Notes: generated by a model not told the origin, from the sequence alone. DNA of 64,000 nucleotides from Burkholderia sp. Nafp2/4-1b (GCF_003635165.1 NZ_ML058597.1:682001-746000); one strand, 5' to 3'. Positions 26,058 to 35,072 are shown, counted from the stretch's first letter. Numbers and translations: made by a program.

Positions 26058-27986
26058 TCAGAACGTGTAGCTGACCTTGCCGAACGCGGTGCGGCCGAGC
26101 GTGTTGTACCCGTACGCGGTCATGTATTGCCGGTCGAACAGGTTCGACAGCGTCGCCGACACCGTCAGGTGCGAGTTGATCTTGTACGACGCACGCAGGT
26201 TCACGGTCAGGTACGACGGCAGGTAGGTGGCGTTGGCCGGGTCATCGAACGTCGTGCCGCCGTAGTTCAGCGACGCGCCCGTGCTCAGCGCGTGCAGGCG
26301 GAATTCGTCCCACGTGTGGTCGATGCTCGCGCTGACGGTCTGACGCGGCCGGCGGCTCAGCCAGCTGTCGTTGGTTTCGTCCTGCGGGTTCAGGAACCCG
26401 ATCGCGACGCTCACCGGGGTATAGCGGCCGATCGTGCCCTTGTACGACAGGTCGATCCCGCGAATATGCGCGCGGCCGATATTGATCGGCGAGAAGGTCG
26501 CGGGGTTGTACGCGATCAGGTTGCTGACGCGCGTGTCGTAGATCGCGGCGCTGAACGTGCCGTACGCGGTGTTCGCGTCGAGCGCGGCCTCGACCGAATC
26601 GCTGCGTTCGGGGTTGAGGTTCGGATTGCCGTAGCCGGGGTAGTACAGGTCGTTGAACGACGGCAGGCGGAACGCATTGCCGTACGACACGCGCGCCGTA
26701 TAGACCGGCGTGATCGCCCACGCGAGCGCCGCGTTACCGGTGTTCACGGCTTTCCCCGCGATGATCTCGTGCCGGCCCGCGACGAACATCGTCACGCTGC
26801 CGAGCGTCGCCGACTGATGCAGCGAGAACGCGGAATCGTTGCGCGTCGGCACACCGTCCGGCGCGTCCACCGGCAGGAACGCCTGCTCGCGCGTGAAGTC
26901 GTACGCGATCTTCGTCTCGCCCGACAGCGGCAGGCCGAACAGGTGAAAGCCGTGCTGCTGGTGCGTCAGCGACGTCGACGACGTGATGCGTTGCGAATTG
27001 ATCTGGTCGGTCGAAACGGTCGGGTCGCTCGCATACAGGAACTGCCGGTCGTTCGCATAACCGAACGACTGGTCGAACTGCATGTCGGGCGTGATGTCGA
27101 GATGGAACGCGACGCCGGTCGTCAGCTGATGATCGAGTTCGCGGTTCGAGAAGCCGGCGTTGTCGAACGACAGGTCGGAACGGTGATACAGCGCGAACGT
27201 CGAGATCGACCAGTTGTCGCGCGCATAGCCGAGGCGCGCATCGAGATCCTGCGCGTGATATGGATTGCGGCCGTCCTCGTGGTACGGCAACACGGGCCGC
27301 GTCGCATCGATGCCGGCCGTGTTGTAGTCGTGCAGCCCGAGGGCGTACGTGATGCCGCCGAGCGCGGCGAGCGGGCCGGTCGACGGCACGGTGCCCGACG
27401 TGCGCAGCTGCGTGTCGAAGGTCTTGTTCGAGCCGCCGCCGAACGACACGGTGGTCTGGTTCGGCTGGTTGGCCGCGCGGCGCGTGAACAATTGCACGAC
27501 GCCGCCCATCGCATTCGCGCCGAACGACGCGGCAGCCGGCCCCGAAATCACCTCGACGCGTTCGAACGCTTCGGTCGGCAGGTCGGCCCACGGTGCGATG
27601 CCGGTGGTCGGCGAGCCGATCCGGATCCCGTCGATGAACACCGCGACCTGGCTGGCCGACGAGCCGCGAATGCTGACCGACGCGGACGAGCCCGGGCCGC
27701 CGGTTTGCGACACGGTCACGCCCGGCAGCGTCGCGAGCGCCTGCGTGATGCTGGGGTCGCTCGGCGACAAGCGGTCGAGATCGGCGCGCGTGAGCACCTG
27801 CGTCGTCGCATAGCGCTGGTCGAACGACTCGGGCAGGTGGCGCGTGTCGGTCACGGTGATCGTCGGCAGGTCGGTGCTGTCGGCCGATCGGGGCGGCTGC
27901 GTGAGCGTCGTGTCACCGGCAGCATGGGCGATCGGGGAGAGCAGCGCCGTGGCGGCGGACGTGGCGAGAAGGTGGCGAAGGTTCAT
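26058..27986 (-). CDS. btuB: TonB-dependent receptor, BtuB-like (vitamin B12)
   Basis: A 642-residue outer-membrane receptor with a signal peptide (ending SPIAHA-A). The plug domain lies near residues 50-160 (VFIDGIRIGS, RVEVISGPAAASFGANAMGG) and a barrel follows that ends in KVSYTF. BtuB is the best match because a cobalamin riboswitch lies upstream and the family resembles BtuB more than siderophore receptors; its short length also fits. The ATG at MNLRHLL has no strong ribosome site. The TonB box is probably the LPTITVTDTR segment. No cobalamin synthesis or BtuCDF genes are adjacent, so it acts alone here. Confidence 0.9.
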   Translation of the reverse strand: MNLRHLLATSAATALLSPIAHAAGDTTLTQPPRSADSTDLPTITVTDTRHLPESFDQRYATTQVLTRADLDRLSPSDPSITQALATLPGVTVSQTGGPGSSASVSIRGSSASQVAVFIDGIRIGSPTTGIAPWADLPTEAFERVEVISGPAAASFGANAMGGVVQLFTRRAANQPNQTTVSFGGGSNKTFDTQLRTSGTVPSTGPLAALGGITYALGLHDYNTAGIDATRPVLPYHEDGRNPYHAQDLDARLGYARDNWSISTFALYHRSDLSFDNAGFSNRELDHQLTTGVAFHLDITPDMQFDQSFGYANDRQFLYASDPTVSTDQINSQRITSSTSLTHQQHGFHLFGLPLSGETKIAYDFTREQAFLPVDAPDGVPTRNDSAFSLHQSATLGSVTMFVAGRHEIIAGKAVNTGNAALAWAITPVYTARVSYGNAFRLPSFNDLYYPGYGNPNLNPERSDSVEAALDANTAYGTFSAAIYDTRVSNLIAYNPATFSPINIGRAHIRGIDLSYKGTIGRYTPVSVAIGFLNPQDETNDSWLSRRPRQTVSASIDHTWDEFRLHALSTGASLNYGGTTFDDPANATYLPSYLTVNLRASYKINSHLTVSATLSNLFDRQYMTAYGYNTLGRTAFGKVSYTF

Positions 27987-28336
27987 GAGGCAGCGAAGCG
28001 TGATCGTGTTGCGGGTACGGCGAGCGTAAGCGGGGCAAGCGGAGGCGATGCGGTCCGCCCGGGTTGTCGGGTTATGAAGAGACCGGGCAGCATGTGCGGT
28101 TGTCGCGCGAGTCGACATCACACGTATCGAACATGACGGACGAGACGAGCGACGACACGCCGCGCGTGACGGCGGTGGTGCGACGGCGCGATGCCTCCGG
28201 TGTGGAGGCGAGTTCGGCAAGAATGGACATCTGAAGGGTCCTGAGGTCGGGCCGTCCATGCAACGGGGCGACCGCCAAATGCGGTGCCTGGCGCATCGGG
28301 ACACCCCGCCCGGTGCGGCTGCTTGGACCTCGGGTC
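27987..28336 (-). other. Long leader between the B12 riboswitch and btuB
   Basis: About 350 bases with no recognised gene. On the minus strand a 52-codon frame starts at ATG 28230 (MSILAELAS) but has no ribosome site and no family match. The leader may hold the expression platform (a terminator or anti-terminator) or a sequestering helix for btuB; I could not identify one. Confidence 0.4.
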
Positions 28337-28499
28337 GATGGCAGGTCTCCTGGCTCGCGGGTCGTCATTCGCGCCGGCCTTCCCGGTTTCCCAGTGGCGT
28401 GCGGTGGCGCGGATTCGCCGCTTACAGTTGCGGGGGCAGCCGCAGATTCGAGGCGTGGCCTCCCTGCGTTCCCTTTTGATCCCGTCTCCGGGAACCATC
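28337..28499 (-). promoter_or_regulatory. Cobalamin (B12) riboswitch
   Basis: Read on the minus strand, the element has all main blocks in order: the GGCTGCCCCCGCAACTGTAA segment, GCCACTGGGAA, GGGAAGGC and the closing AGCCAGGAGACCTGCC. GATGG/CCATC at the two ends (28495-28499 and 28337-28341) closes the P1 stem. It precedes the btuB-like gene on the same strand, so B12 should switch that gene off. The spacing to the start codon is about 350 bases, longer than usual. Confidence 0.93.
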
Positions 28500-28628
28500 A
28501 GCGCGCAAGCGTAATGGCGAGCGCTCCGGCGCGTCAATCGGCGATGTGCGAAGGGGTGCGAAAAAACGTCAGTCAGTGTCCGGCGAATGCTTTCGAGTTG
28601 ATTTCGATCCGTGCGTTCGACGCGCATT

Positions 28629-29672
28629 TCACGTCTGATGAAACGGAGCATCGTCCGCGACGCAATCGCGCCGGAACCGGCTCGGCGCGACGCCCGTCCA
28701 TCGCACGCATGCACGCCGAAACGCTTCCTCGCCGCCGAACCCCAGATGCGCGGCGATCCGCGTGACCGGCCAGTCCGACTCGTGCAGGCAGCGCCGCGCG
28801 ACATCGGCGAGACACTGCTCGCGCAACGCGTGATAGCCGCTGCCTTCGGCCGCGAGTCGCCGCCGCAACGTCGCCTCGCTGACGCCGAGCCACGCGGCCA
28901 GTTCGGCCAGCGAAGGCAGCGCCTGCTCGCGCGCGAGCGCCGCATCGAGAAAGCCGCGCACCTGCTGCGTCCATGACACGACGGCCGGCGCCGCATCGAT
29001 CAGACGAAACGGAAAATCGACGAGGAACGCGGCCAGCTCGGCCGGCTGGCGGATCACGCGCGCATCGAGCCGCGCGGCGTCGAACGCGAAGCCGTAGGTC
29101 TTGCGCCCGACGTCGACCGGCGCATTGAACAGCCCGAGCAGCGGCATCGCGTCGTCGCGGCGCGGATGGCCGAGCCAGACCTCGTTCGGCCGCAGCGGCT
29201 GCCCGATCAGCCAGCCGAACAGTTGCAGATAGCAGAACAACCCCGTCAGGTCGACGAGGCACGCAGCCGGGCTGCGGGTGCGGCGCAGTGAATCCATCCG
29301 GAACGTCGCGCGCGCGTCGCGCACGCCAAGCGACAGCACGCCGGCGCGCGGCGTCAGCATCTCGCAGAACTCGGCCGCGCAGCGGATCGCGTCGGCGAGC
29401 GTCGCGCAACTGAGCAGGCAGCGGCACATCAGGTCGACTTCCTGCTTGCGCATCGGCGGATGGCCGTTGCCGCGCGCGACCTGCGCTTCGAGCCGCTCGA
29501 TTGCGTCGCGATACAGCGCGACGAAGTTGCCTGGCGGCGTCCACGCGGCGGCGACCGCGGGCGTCGCGGGCTGTTCCACCGGCGGCGCGCCGCTGCGCGT
29601 CAGTTCGTCGAGCAGGCGGGCACCGAGGCCCGGCAGCACGCGGCCGCGTGCGGGCAATGCGCGGTGTGTCAT
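28629..29672 (-). CDS. AraC family transcriptional regulator
   Basis: A 347-residue regulator with an N-terminal ligand domain of the arabinose-binding-like (PF12625) type and a C-terminal AraC helix-turn-helix (residues about 245-345; LAAWLGVSEATLRRRLAAEG and VTRIAAHLGFGGEEAFRRAC). GGAGAC lies before the ATG at MTHRALP; the frame extends far upstream but that part is antisense to the divergent genes. It is divergent from the NIPSNAP/Dabb/MDR/SDR operon, with 189 bases between, and probably activates it. The B12 riboswitch begins 130 bases past its stop. Confidence 0.9.
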   Translation of the reverse strand: MTHRALPARGRVLPGLGARLLDELTRSGAPPVEQPATPAVAAAWTPPGNFVALYRDAIERLEAQVARGNGHPPMRKQEVDLMCRCLLSCATLADAIRCAAEFCEMLTPRAGVLSLGVRDARATFRMDSLRRTRSPAACLVDLTGLFCYLQLFGWLIGQPLRPNEVWLGHPRRDDAMPLLGLFNAPVDVGRKTYGFAFDAARLDARVIRQPAELAAFLVDFPFRLIDAAPAVVSWTQQVRGFLDAALAREQALPSLAELAAWLGVSEATLRRRLAAEGSGYHALREQCLADVARRCLHESDWPVTRIAAHLGFGGEEAFRRACVRWTGVAPSRFRRDCVADDAPFHQT

Positions 29673-29820
29673 ATGTCTCCTGATCTGATCGCCAAGACAG
29701 GGGCCGGTGAGCGGCACGGTAGGGGTTCGCGGATCGTCGCCACGCAAGAATGCTATCGGCGCCGGCCGCTTCCGGCCTCGCCGGAACGGCGTAGGCGGCC
29801 GGCATCGCGTTCCGCCACGA

Positions 29821-29860
29821 ACGACCCTGAACCACCCTGAACCACCCTGAACGACCCGCA
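29821..29860 (+). repeat. Tandem 10-bp repeat before the NIPSNAP-like gene
   Basis: Four copies of a 10-base unit close to ACCACCCTGA (ACGACCCTGA, ACCACCCTGA twice, then a degenerate ACGACCCGCA) end at the start codon region. The 10-base period equals one DNA helical turn. Confidence 0.6.
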
Positions 29861-29861
29861 C

Positions 29862-30206
29862 ATGATCCAGATCGTAGACGAAATCACCGTCGCGCCCGAG
29901 CGCATTCCCGACGTGCTCGCGCTGCTGCGCGACCGCTATCTGCCGGGCCACGCGGCGCGCGGACTGACGGCGGCCGGCCGCTGGGTGTCCCCGCCCGTCG
30001 CGGTGCCCGGACAGCCGAGCACGCTGTGGCTGACCTGGCAGGTCGCCGATGCGCCGTCGTACTACCGGATGCGCGCGCTGACCGATGGCGATGTTGTTGC
30101 GTTCTGGACGGCCGTCGACGCGCTGTGCGACGCCCGCCGCCGCCATGTGATGACCGACGCGGACGCGCCGCTGCCGGCCCTGACGGAGGTCGACCATGCG
30201 GCATGA
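29862..30206 (+). CDS. Small ferredoxin-like barrel protein (NIPSNAP-like), hypothetical
   Basis: A 114-residue soluble protein (MIQIVDEITVAPERIPDVLALLRDRY), with the alternating strand/helix pattern of dimeric alpha/beta-barrel families such as NIPSNAP. No catalytic residues are recognised. The next gene begins 11 bases before its stop codon ends, so they overlap and are cotranslated. It is the first gene of the operon divergent from AraC. Small barrel proteins of this type often accompany ring-modifying dehydrogenases; the role is not known. Confidence 0.7.
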   Translation: MIQIVDEITVAPERIPDVLALLRDRYLPGHAARGLTAAGRWVSPPVAVPGQPSTLWLTWQVADAPSYYRMRALTDGDVVAFWTAVDALCDARRRHVMTDADAPLPALTEVDHAA

Positions 30207-30840
30207 CACGGCCCAGGTATTCGTTTCCGCGACCGGCGATGCAGGCGCCTTCGAACGTGCATTGCGCGACGCCGCGCAGGCGCTGCCCGGCGCGACCCGC
30301 GTGGCGCTCGCGCGCAATCTCGACGGCTGCTGGGGCGCCGGCGCTTACACGCTCGACGTGCTGCGCGACGAAGCGGCGACCGAGCGCGCGACGGATTTCA
30401 ACGCGCTGGCTGGCGTGCCGGGTGTCGTACGAATCGACGGCGCCGCGTGCCACTCGATCGGCGGCGGCCTGCGCGAGCCGGCGCTGCGCGATGGCATCTG
30501 GCGCACGCTGATGCTGCGGGTGCGGCCAACGGCCGACGCAGCGCAGGTGCACGATCTCGAGCGCGAACTGCTGAGCATGCCCGCGTTCATGCCGGGTATC
30601 CGCAACTGGCGGCTGAGCCGGATCGTGGCGCCGGGCGCATGGACGCACGCATGGACGCACGTATGGCAACAGGAATTCGCACAGGTCGGCGATCTGCTCG
30701 GCGAATACCTGCTGCATCCCTATCACTGGGGCTGGGTCGACCGCCGGTTCGATGCCGAAAGCCCCGACTGGACGGTCGATGCGATTTCGCACGCGTTCTG
30801 CCCGCTCGCGGCGAGCCTGCTGGCCGACACGGCGGCATGA
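30196..30840 (+). CDS. Dabb (stress-responsive A/B barrel) domain protein
   Basis: A 214-residue protein that seems to contain two ferredoxin-like barrel halves; the second (TLMLRVRPTADAAQ to YLLHPYHWGWVDRRFD) is of Dabb type. In plants and bacteria such folds include polyketide cyclases such as olivetolic acid cyclase. A His/Trp-rich segment (HAWTHVWQQEF, YLLHPYHWGW) could form an active site. It overlaps the gene before it by 11 bases. The function in this pathway is not known; a cyclase or a binding protein would both be possible. Confidence 0.75.
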   Translation: MRHDTAQVFVSATGDAGAFERALRDAAQALPGATRVALARNLDGCWGAGAYTLDVLRDEAATERATDFNALAGVPGVVRIDGAACHSIGGGLREPALRDGIWRTLMLRVRPTADAAQVHDLERELLSMPAFMPGIRNWRLSRIVAPGAWTHAWTHVWQQEFAQVGDLLGEYLLHPYHWGWVDRRFDAESPDWTVDAISHAFCPLAASLLADTAA

Positions 30841-30850
30841 CGCGCGGCGC

Positions 30851-30890
30851 GCATGCAATCCGTCGCAATCCGTCGCAACCCGTCGCAATA
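30851..30890 (+). repeat. Tandem 10-bp repeat before the MDR gene
   Basis: Four near-identical units of TCGCAATCCG (the first is ATGCAATCCG, the third has CCCG, the fourth TACG). The unit length is again 10 bases, as in the repeat before the NIPSNAP-like gene. Confidence 0.65.
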
Positions 30891-30916
30891 CGAACGACAA
30901 CACTGGAGACACCATC

Positions 30917-31909
30917 ATGCGAGCCATGCTGATCGACCGCGTCGGCCATTCCGACGTGCTGCGACTGGCCGACGTTCCCGTCCCGAAGCCGGGCCGCGGC
31001 GACGTGCTGATCCGCGTAGCGTACGCGGGCGTCAATCCCGCCGACTGGAAATGTCGCGAAGGCTATCTCGGCGCGTTCATGCAGATCACGTTTCCATTCG
31101 TGATTGGTTTCGACGCGGCAGGGATAGTCGAAGCAGTGGGTGACGGCGTGGAAGGTTTCGCGCCCGGAATGCGCGTGTTCGCGCAGACCGACGTCGGTGC
31201 AGGGCGCTGGGGCGCCTATGCGGAATATGTCGCGGTGCGCCACGACTCGGTCGTGCGGCTGCCCGACGCGGTCAGCTTCGCGGAAGCGGCCGCCACGCCG
31301 ACGCCCGCGCTCGCCGCGTGGGCCGGCCTGCTCGACGATGGCGCGCTGCGTGCCGGCCAGAGCGTGCTCGTACATGGCGGCGCGGGCGCGGTCGGCACGT
31401 TCGCGATCCAGCTTGCCGCGCAGGCTGGCGCACGCGTCGCGGCCACGTGCTCGGCGCGCAACCGAGCGAGCGTCGAAGCGCTCGGTGCGGCGGCGAGCAT
31501 CGACTATCGCGCGCACGACATCGCGGCGGCCATCCGCGCATGGGCGCCCGACGGTGTCGATCTCGTGCTCGACGCGGTCGGCGGCGACACGCTGCCCGCC
31601 GCGCTCGATCTGCTGGCGCCGGGCGGCACGCTGGTGAACATCATGACACTTGCGGCCGGCGATGCGGAACGACTGGCCGCGACGGGCGACGAAGCCGCGC
31701 GGCGCGGGCTGCGCACCGCGATGACCTACAGCCGGATGCCGAGCGGCGCCACGCTTTCGGCGATCGCGGAACGGCTCGGCAGGCGCGCGCTGCGCGTGCC
31801 GCGCTTCGACAGCTTCCCGCTCGAACAGGCGGCGCGGGCGCTGGACCTCGTTCAAACGGGCGACGCGAAAACCAAGTTCGTGCTGCACGTTGCGGATATC
31901 GCGGGCTGA
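30917..31909 (+). CDS. Zinc-independent MDR oxidoreductase (quinone reductase-like)
   Basis: A 330-residue medium-chain dehydrogenase/reductase. The NADP site is in VLVHGGAGAVGTFAIQLA (near residue 150), and the catalytic domain opens with MRAMLIDRVGHSDVLRLADV. The zinc-binding Cys/His set of alcohol dehydrogenases is absent, as in quinone oxidoreductases and enoyl reductases. It probably reduces an alpha/beta-unsaturated ketone or quinone with NADPH. GGAG lies before the ATG. It follows the Dabb gene by 76 bases and is followed by two SDR genes. Confidence 0.92.
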   Translation: MRAMLIDRVGHSDVLRLADVPVPKPGRGDVLIRVAYAGVNPADWKCREGYLGAFMQITFPFVIGFDAAGIVEAVGDGVEGFAPGMRVFAQTDVGAGRWGAYAEYVAVRHDSVVRLPDAVSFAEAAATPTPALAAWAGLLDDGALRAGQSVLVHGGAGAVGTFAIQLAAQAGARVAATCSARNRASVEALGAAASIDYRAHDIAAAIRAWAPDGVDLVLDAVGGDTLPAALDLLAPGGTLVNIMTLAAGDAERLAATGDEAARRGLRTAMTYSRMPSGATLSAIAERLGRRALRVPRFDSFPLEQAARALDLVQTGDAKTKFVLHVADIAG

Positions 31910-31967
31910 AACGGAACGAACCGAAGCGCACCGCACCGCACGAAAACCCTCTACTACCGGAGACATC

Positions 31968-32843
31968 ATGACCGACCCCCGAACCGCGACGCTCGCGGGC
32001 AAATGCGCGCTCGTGACCGGCGCGAGCCGCGGCATCGGCCGCGCGATCGCGCAGCGCCTGGCCGCCGAAGGCGCGAACGTCGTCGTGACGGCGCGCAGCC
32101 TCACGCAATCGGCGACGACCGCCGGCACGCTTGCCGAAACGGTCGCGCTGATCGAACAGGCCGGCGGCCGCGCGATCGCACTCGCGGCCGACCTGTCGAA
32201 CCCGGCCGAGCGCGACGCGCTGGTCGCACGCGCGGCCCAGGCGGCCGGAGGCCTCGACATCCTCGTGAACAACGCGGGCGTGGCCGATTACGCGTGCGTC
32301 GACGCGATGCCGATGACGATGTTCGACACGACGATCGAGCACTATCTGCGGATTCCGTTCGCGCTGAGCCAGGCCGCGATTCCGCTGATGCGCGCGCGCG
32401 GCGCCGGCTGGATCGTGAACGTCGGTTCGGTCACCGCGCTCGCGCCGCTGCGGCCGTTCGACGATTTCTCGCGCCTGGGCGGCGCGACCGTCTACGCGGC
32501 GGTCAAGGCCGCGCTGTCGCGCTTCACGCAAGGGCTCGCGGCCGAGCTGGAAGCCGACGGCATCGCCGTGAACCTGGTCGCGCCGAGCACCGCGATCCGC
32601 ACGCCGGGCGCGGCCCGCTATATCCCTGAAGGTTATCCGACCGAGGACGTCGCGTATCTCGCCGAAACCGCGCTCGCGCTGTGCAGCCTGCCGGCCCGCG
32701 AGCGCACGGGCCTCGTCACGCACAGCCTGCATTTCCCGCTGTCGCAGCGGCTCGCGGTGCGCTCGCTCGACGGCCGCACGCCGTTGCCGCCGCCCGTGAT
32801 TCCCGCGTATGCGCATCCGCACATCGACCCGACAGGACTTTGA
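31968..32843 (+). CDS. SDR family oxidoreductase
   Basis: A 291-residue SDR with TGASRGIG near residue 20, NNAGV, and the catalytic Ser in VGSVTA with Tyr-x3-Lys in VYAAVKAALS. It has a longer C-terminus than the standard 250 residues, ending LPPPVIPAYAHPHIDPTGL, which resembles the tail of DUF2236-adjacent or citronellol-type SDRs; I would not rely on that. Its stop is one base before the next SDR start. It is part of the AraC-linked operon. Confidence 0.9.
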   Translation: MTDPRTATLAGKCALVTGASRGIGRAIAQRLAAEGANVVVTARSLTQSATTAGTLAETVALIEQAGGRAIALAADLSNPAERDALVARAAQAAGGLDILVNNAGVADYACVDAMPMTMFDTTIEHYLRIPFALSQAAIPLMRARGAGWIVNVGSVTALAPLRPFDDFSRLGGATVYAAVKAALSRFTQGLAAELEADGIAVNLVAPSTAIRTPGAARYIPEGYPTEDVAYLAETALALCSLPARERTGLVTHSLHFPLSQRLAVRSLDGRTPLPPPVIPAYAHPHIDPTGL

Positions 32844-32844
32844 C

Positions 32845-33669
32845 ATGACGAATTCGATTCGCTTCGACGGCGGCACCGCCGTGATCACGGGCGCGGCCAG
32901 CGGCATCGGCAGCGGGCTCGCACGACACGCCGCCGCGCTCGGGATGCGCGTGGTGCTGGCCGACCTCGATCCGGCGAAGCTCGACGCGTTCGCCGCGACG
33001 CTCGACACCGACGTGCTGTGCGTGCCGACCGACGTGAGCCGGGCGGAAGCCGTCGACGCACTCGCCGACGCCGCGTGGCGGCGCTTCGGCGGCGTCGACC
33101 TGTTGTTCAACAACGCAGGCGTGATGGCGACCGGTTTCAGCTGGGAAATCACGCCGGAACGGTTCGAGCGCAGCGTCGCGATCAACGTGCACGGTGTGAT
33201 GAACGGGATCCGCAGCTTCGTGCCGCGGATGCTGGCGCGCAACGTGCCGGCGCGCATCGTGAATACGGCGTCGGTCGGCGGGCTCCTGCCGAGCCCGCTG
33301 ATGTCGCCTTACTCGGCGACGAAGTTCGCGGTGGTCGCGCTGACCGAATCGCTGTACGGCGAGCTGAAGATGCTCGGCGCGCCGGTCGGCGTGTCGCTGC
33401 TTGCGCCGGGCCCGGTGCAGACGGGCATCTTCAACGACCCGTTCGGTGCCGCGCACGATCGCCCGGAGGTACAGGGTTTCGTCGACACGATGCGCGCGAT
33501 GCTGAACGCGCACGGCATTACGCCGGACGCGTTCGCCGCGCGGGTGTTCGACGGCATTCGGGAAGGACGCTACTGGCTGATTCCGCAGCCGGAGACGATC
33601 GACGGCGCGCTGCAACGGCGCACCGCGGACATCCTCGCCGCGCGCGATCCGTCGCTGCCGTCGCTGTGA
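32845..33669 (+). CDS. SDR family oxidoreductase
   Basis: A 274-residue SDR with TGAASGIG, NNAGV and the Ser...YSATK set (NTASVGGLL, PYSATKFAV). It starts one base after the previous SDR stops, so translation is coupled. Residues after the second strand (LADLDPAK) suggest NAD(H). It is the last gene of the AraC-linked operon. The substrate is unknown. Confidence 0.92.
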   Translation: MTNSIRFDGGTAVITGAASGIGSGLARHAAALGMRVVLADLDPAKLDAFAATLDTDVLCVPTDVSRAEAVDALADAAWRRFGGVDLLFNNAGVMATGFSWEITPERFERSVAINVHGVMNGIRSFVPRMLARNVPARIVNTASVGGLLPSPLMSPYSATKFAVVALTESLYGELKMLGAPVGVSLLAPGPVQTGIFNDPFGAAHDRPEVQGFVDTMRAMLNAHGITPDAFAARVFDGIREGRYWLIPQPETIDGALQRRTADILAARDPSLPSL

Positions 33670-33732
33670 TGACGTGATGCGATGAAGCGATGAAGAGGGC
33701 CGGCCGACCGACGCGACCGGCCCGCGCGGGCA

Positions 33733-33966
33733 TTACATATGCGTGCCGCCATGCGTGCGGCCGCTCGGATCGCCGCCGCGATCGGGCGGCGTATTGTTCT
33801 GATCGATCTTCGCGAGCACGAAGCCCGCGGACGAGTGACGGGCGGCCTGCGCGACGTGGCCGCGCGGCGCCGAGGCAGGAAATCCGGATGACGTGACGTT
33901 CGGTTGAGCGAACGCCGACAGGGAGGCGGCCGCGAGGGCGGCGGCGACGATCGCATGCGCGTTCAT
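33733..33966 (-). CDS. Small exported hypothetical protein
   Basis: A 77-residue protein with a signal peptide (MNAHAIVAAALAAASLSAFA-Q) and a polar mature part rich in Gly, Ser, Pro and His (PPDRGGDPSGRTHGGTHM). AAGGAGT lies before the ATG. It is probably periplasmic or secreted. I do not recognise a domain; such short exported proteins are common in Burkholderia. Confidence 0.7.
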   Translation of the reverse strand: MNAHAIVAAALAAASLSAFAQPNVTSSGFPASAPRGHVAQAARHSSAGFVLAKIDQNNTPPDRGGDPSGRTHGGTHM

Positions 33967-34097
33967 GGTGACTCCTTCTTCACGACTGGCTACGGGCCAA
34001 CGTAATCAGTCTAGGGCGCCAAACTTAACGCGACGTGAAGGAGTAGCCGCGCGCGGATGACAGGATGTTCATCGCATCCTCCGCGCGCCGCGACGCA

Positions 34098-35072
34098 TCA
34101 TGCGGATGCGGACACGAGCGCGCAGAAGTTCTCCAGATCGACGTTGCCGCCGCTGATCACGATGCCGACGCGCTTGCCTTTCAGTTCGTCCTTCATCCGG
34201 CGCGCGGCCGCGAGCGACAGGCAGCCGGTCGGCTCCACGACAATCTTCATACGGGTCGCGAAGAAGCGCATGCAGTCGACGAGTTCCGCGTCCGTCGCGG
34301 TCAGGATGTCGTCGACGTCGCGCCGCAGGATCGGGAACGTCAGGTTGCCGAGGTGCTGGGTCTGCGCGCCGTCGGCGATCGTGCGCGGCGTATCGATATG
34401 CACGATCGACCCGGAGCGGAACGATTGCTGGCCGTCGTTGCCGGCTTCCGGCTCGACGCCGTACAGCTTCGCATGCGGCGACAGTGCGCGCGTCGACAGC
34501 GCCGTGCCCGACAGCAGGCCGCCGCCGCCGAGCGGCGTGAACACCGCGTCGAGCGGCCCGACTTCGTCGAACAGTTCCTTCGCCGCCGTGCCCTGGCCGG
34601 CGATCACGTCCGCGTGGTCGTACGGCGGGATCAGCGTGAGCCCGTGCTTTTCCGCGAGTTCACGGCCGATTTGCTCGCGGTCCTCCGTGTAGCGGTCGTA
34701 GGTCACGACGTTGCCGCCGTAGCCGCGCGTCGCGGCCATCTTCGCGGCCGGTGCGTCCTGCGGCATCACGATCGTTGCTGGAATGCCGAGGATGCGTGCC
34801 GACAGCGCGATCGCCTGCGCATGGTTGCCGGACGAGAACGCGACGACGCCGTTGCGGCGCTGCGTCGCGTCGAAGCGCGACAGCGCGTTGAACGCGCCGC
34901 GGAACTTGAACGCGCCCATGCGCTGCAGGTTCTCGCATTTGAAGAACACCTGCGCGCCCAGCGCTTCGTCGATGGTTCGCGACGTCATCACGGGCGTGCG
35001 GTGCGCGTGGCCTTCAAGCCGTGCCGCGGCGGCCGCGACGTCGTCGTAGGTGGGGAGGGTCGGAGTGTTCAT
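34098..35072 (-). CDS. PLP-dependent threonine/threo-3-hydroxyaspartate ammonia-lyase
   Basis: A 324-residue fold-type II PLP enzyme. The Schiff-base lysine is in KFRGAFNAL (near residue 55), the PLP phosphate loop is GGGGLLSG (near 180) and the amino-acid binding loop is FSSGNHAQ. It has no C-terminal ACT regulatory domain, so it is a catabolic type such as TdcB, serine racemase or threo-3-hydroxyaspartate ammonia-lyase; the length fits the last. It deaminates a beta-hydroxy amino acid to the oxoacid. It is the last gene of an operon with a PAS-HTH regulator and a YbaK-type protein. Confidence 0.88.
   Translation of the reverse strand: MNTPTLPTYDDVAAAAARLEGHAHRTPVMTSRTIDEALGAQVFFKCENLQRMGAFKFRGAFNALSRFDATQRRNGVVAFSSGNHAQAIALSARILGIPATIVMPQDAPAAKMAATRGYGGNVVTYDRYTEDREQIGRELAEKHGLTLIPPYDHADVIAGQGTAAKELFDEVGPLDAVFTPLGGGGLLSGTALSTRALSPHAKLYGVEPEAGNDGQQSFRSGSIVHIDTPRTIADGAQTQHLGNLTFPILRRDVDDILTATDAELVDCMRFFATRMKIVVEPTGCLSLAAARRMKDELKGKRVGIVISGGNVDLENFCALVSASA

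Noticed and set aside
28078..28230. A small ORF (MSILAELAS) between the B12 riboswitch and btuB, considered as a leader peptide or CbtB.
   Set aside because: No ribosome site and no CbtB-like histidine-rich membrane segment; kept only as part of the leader.
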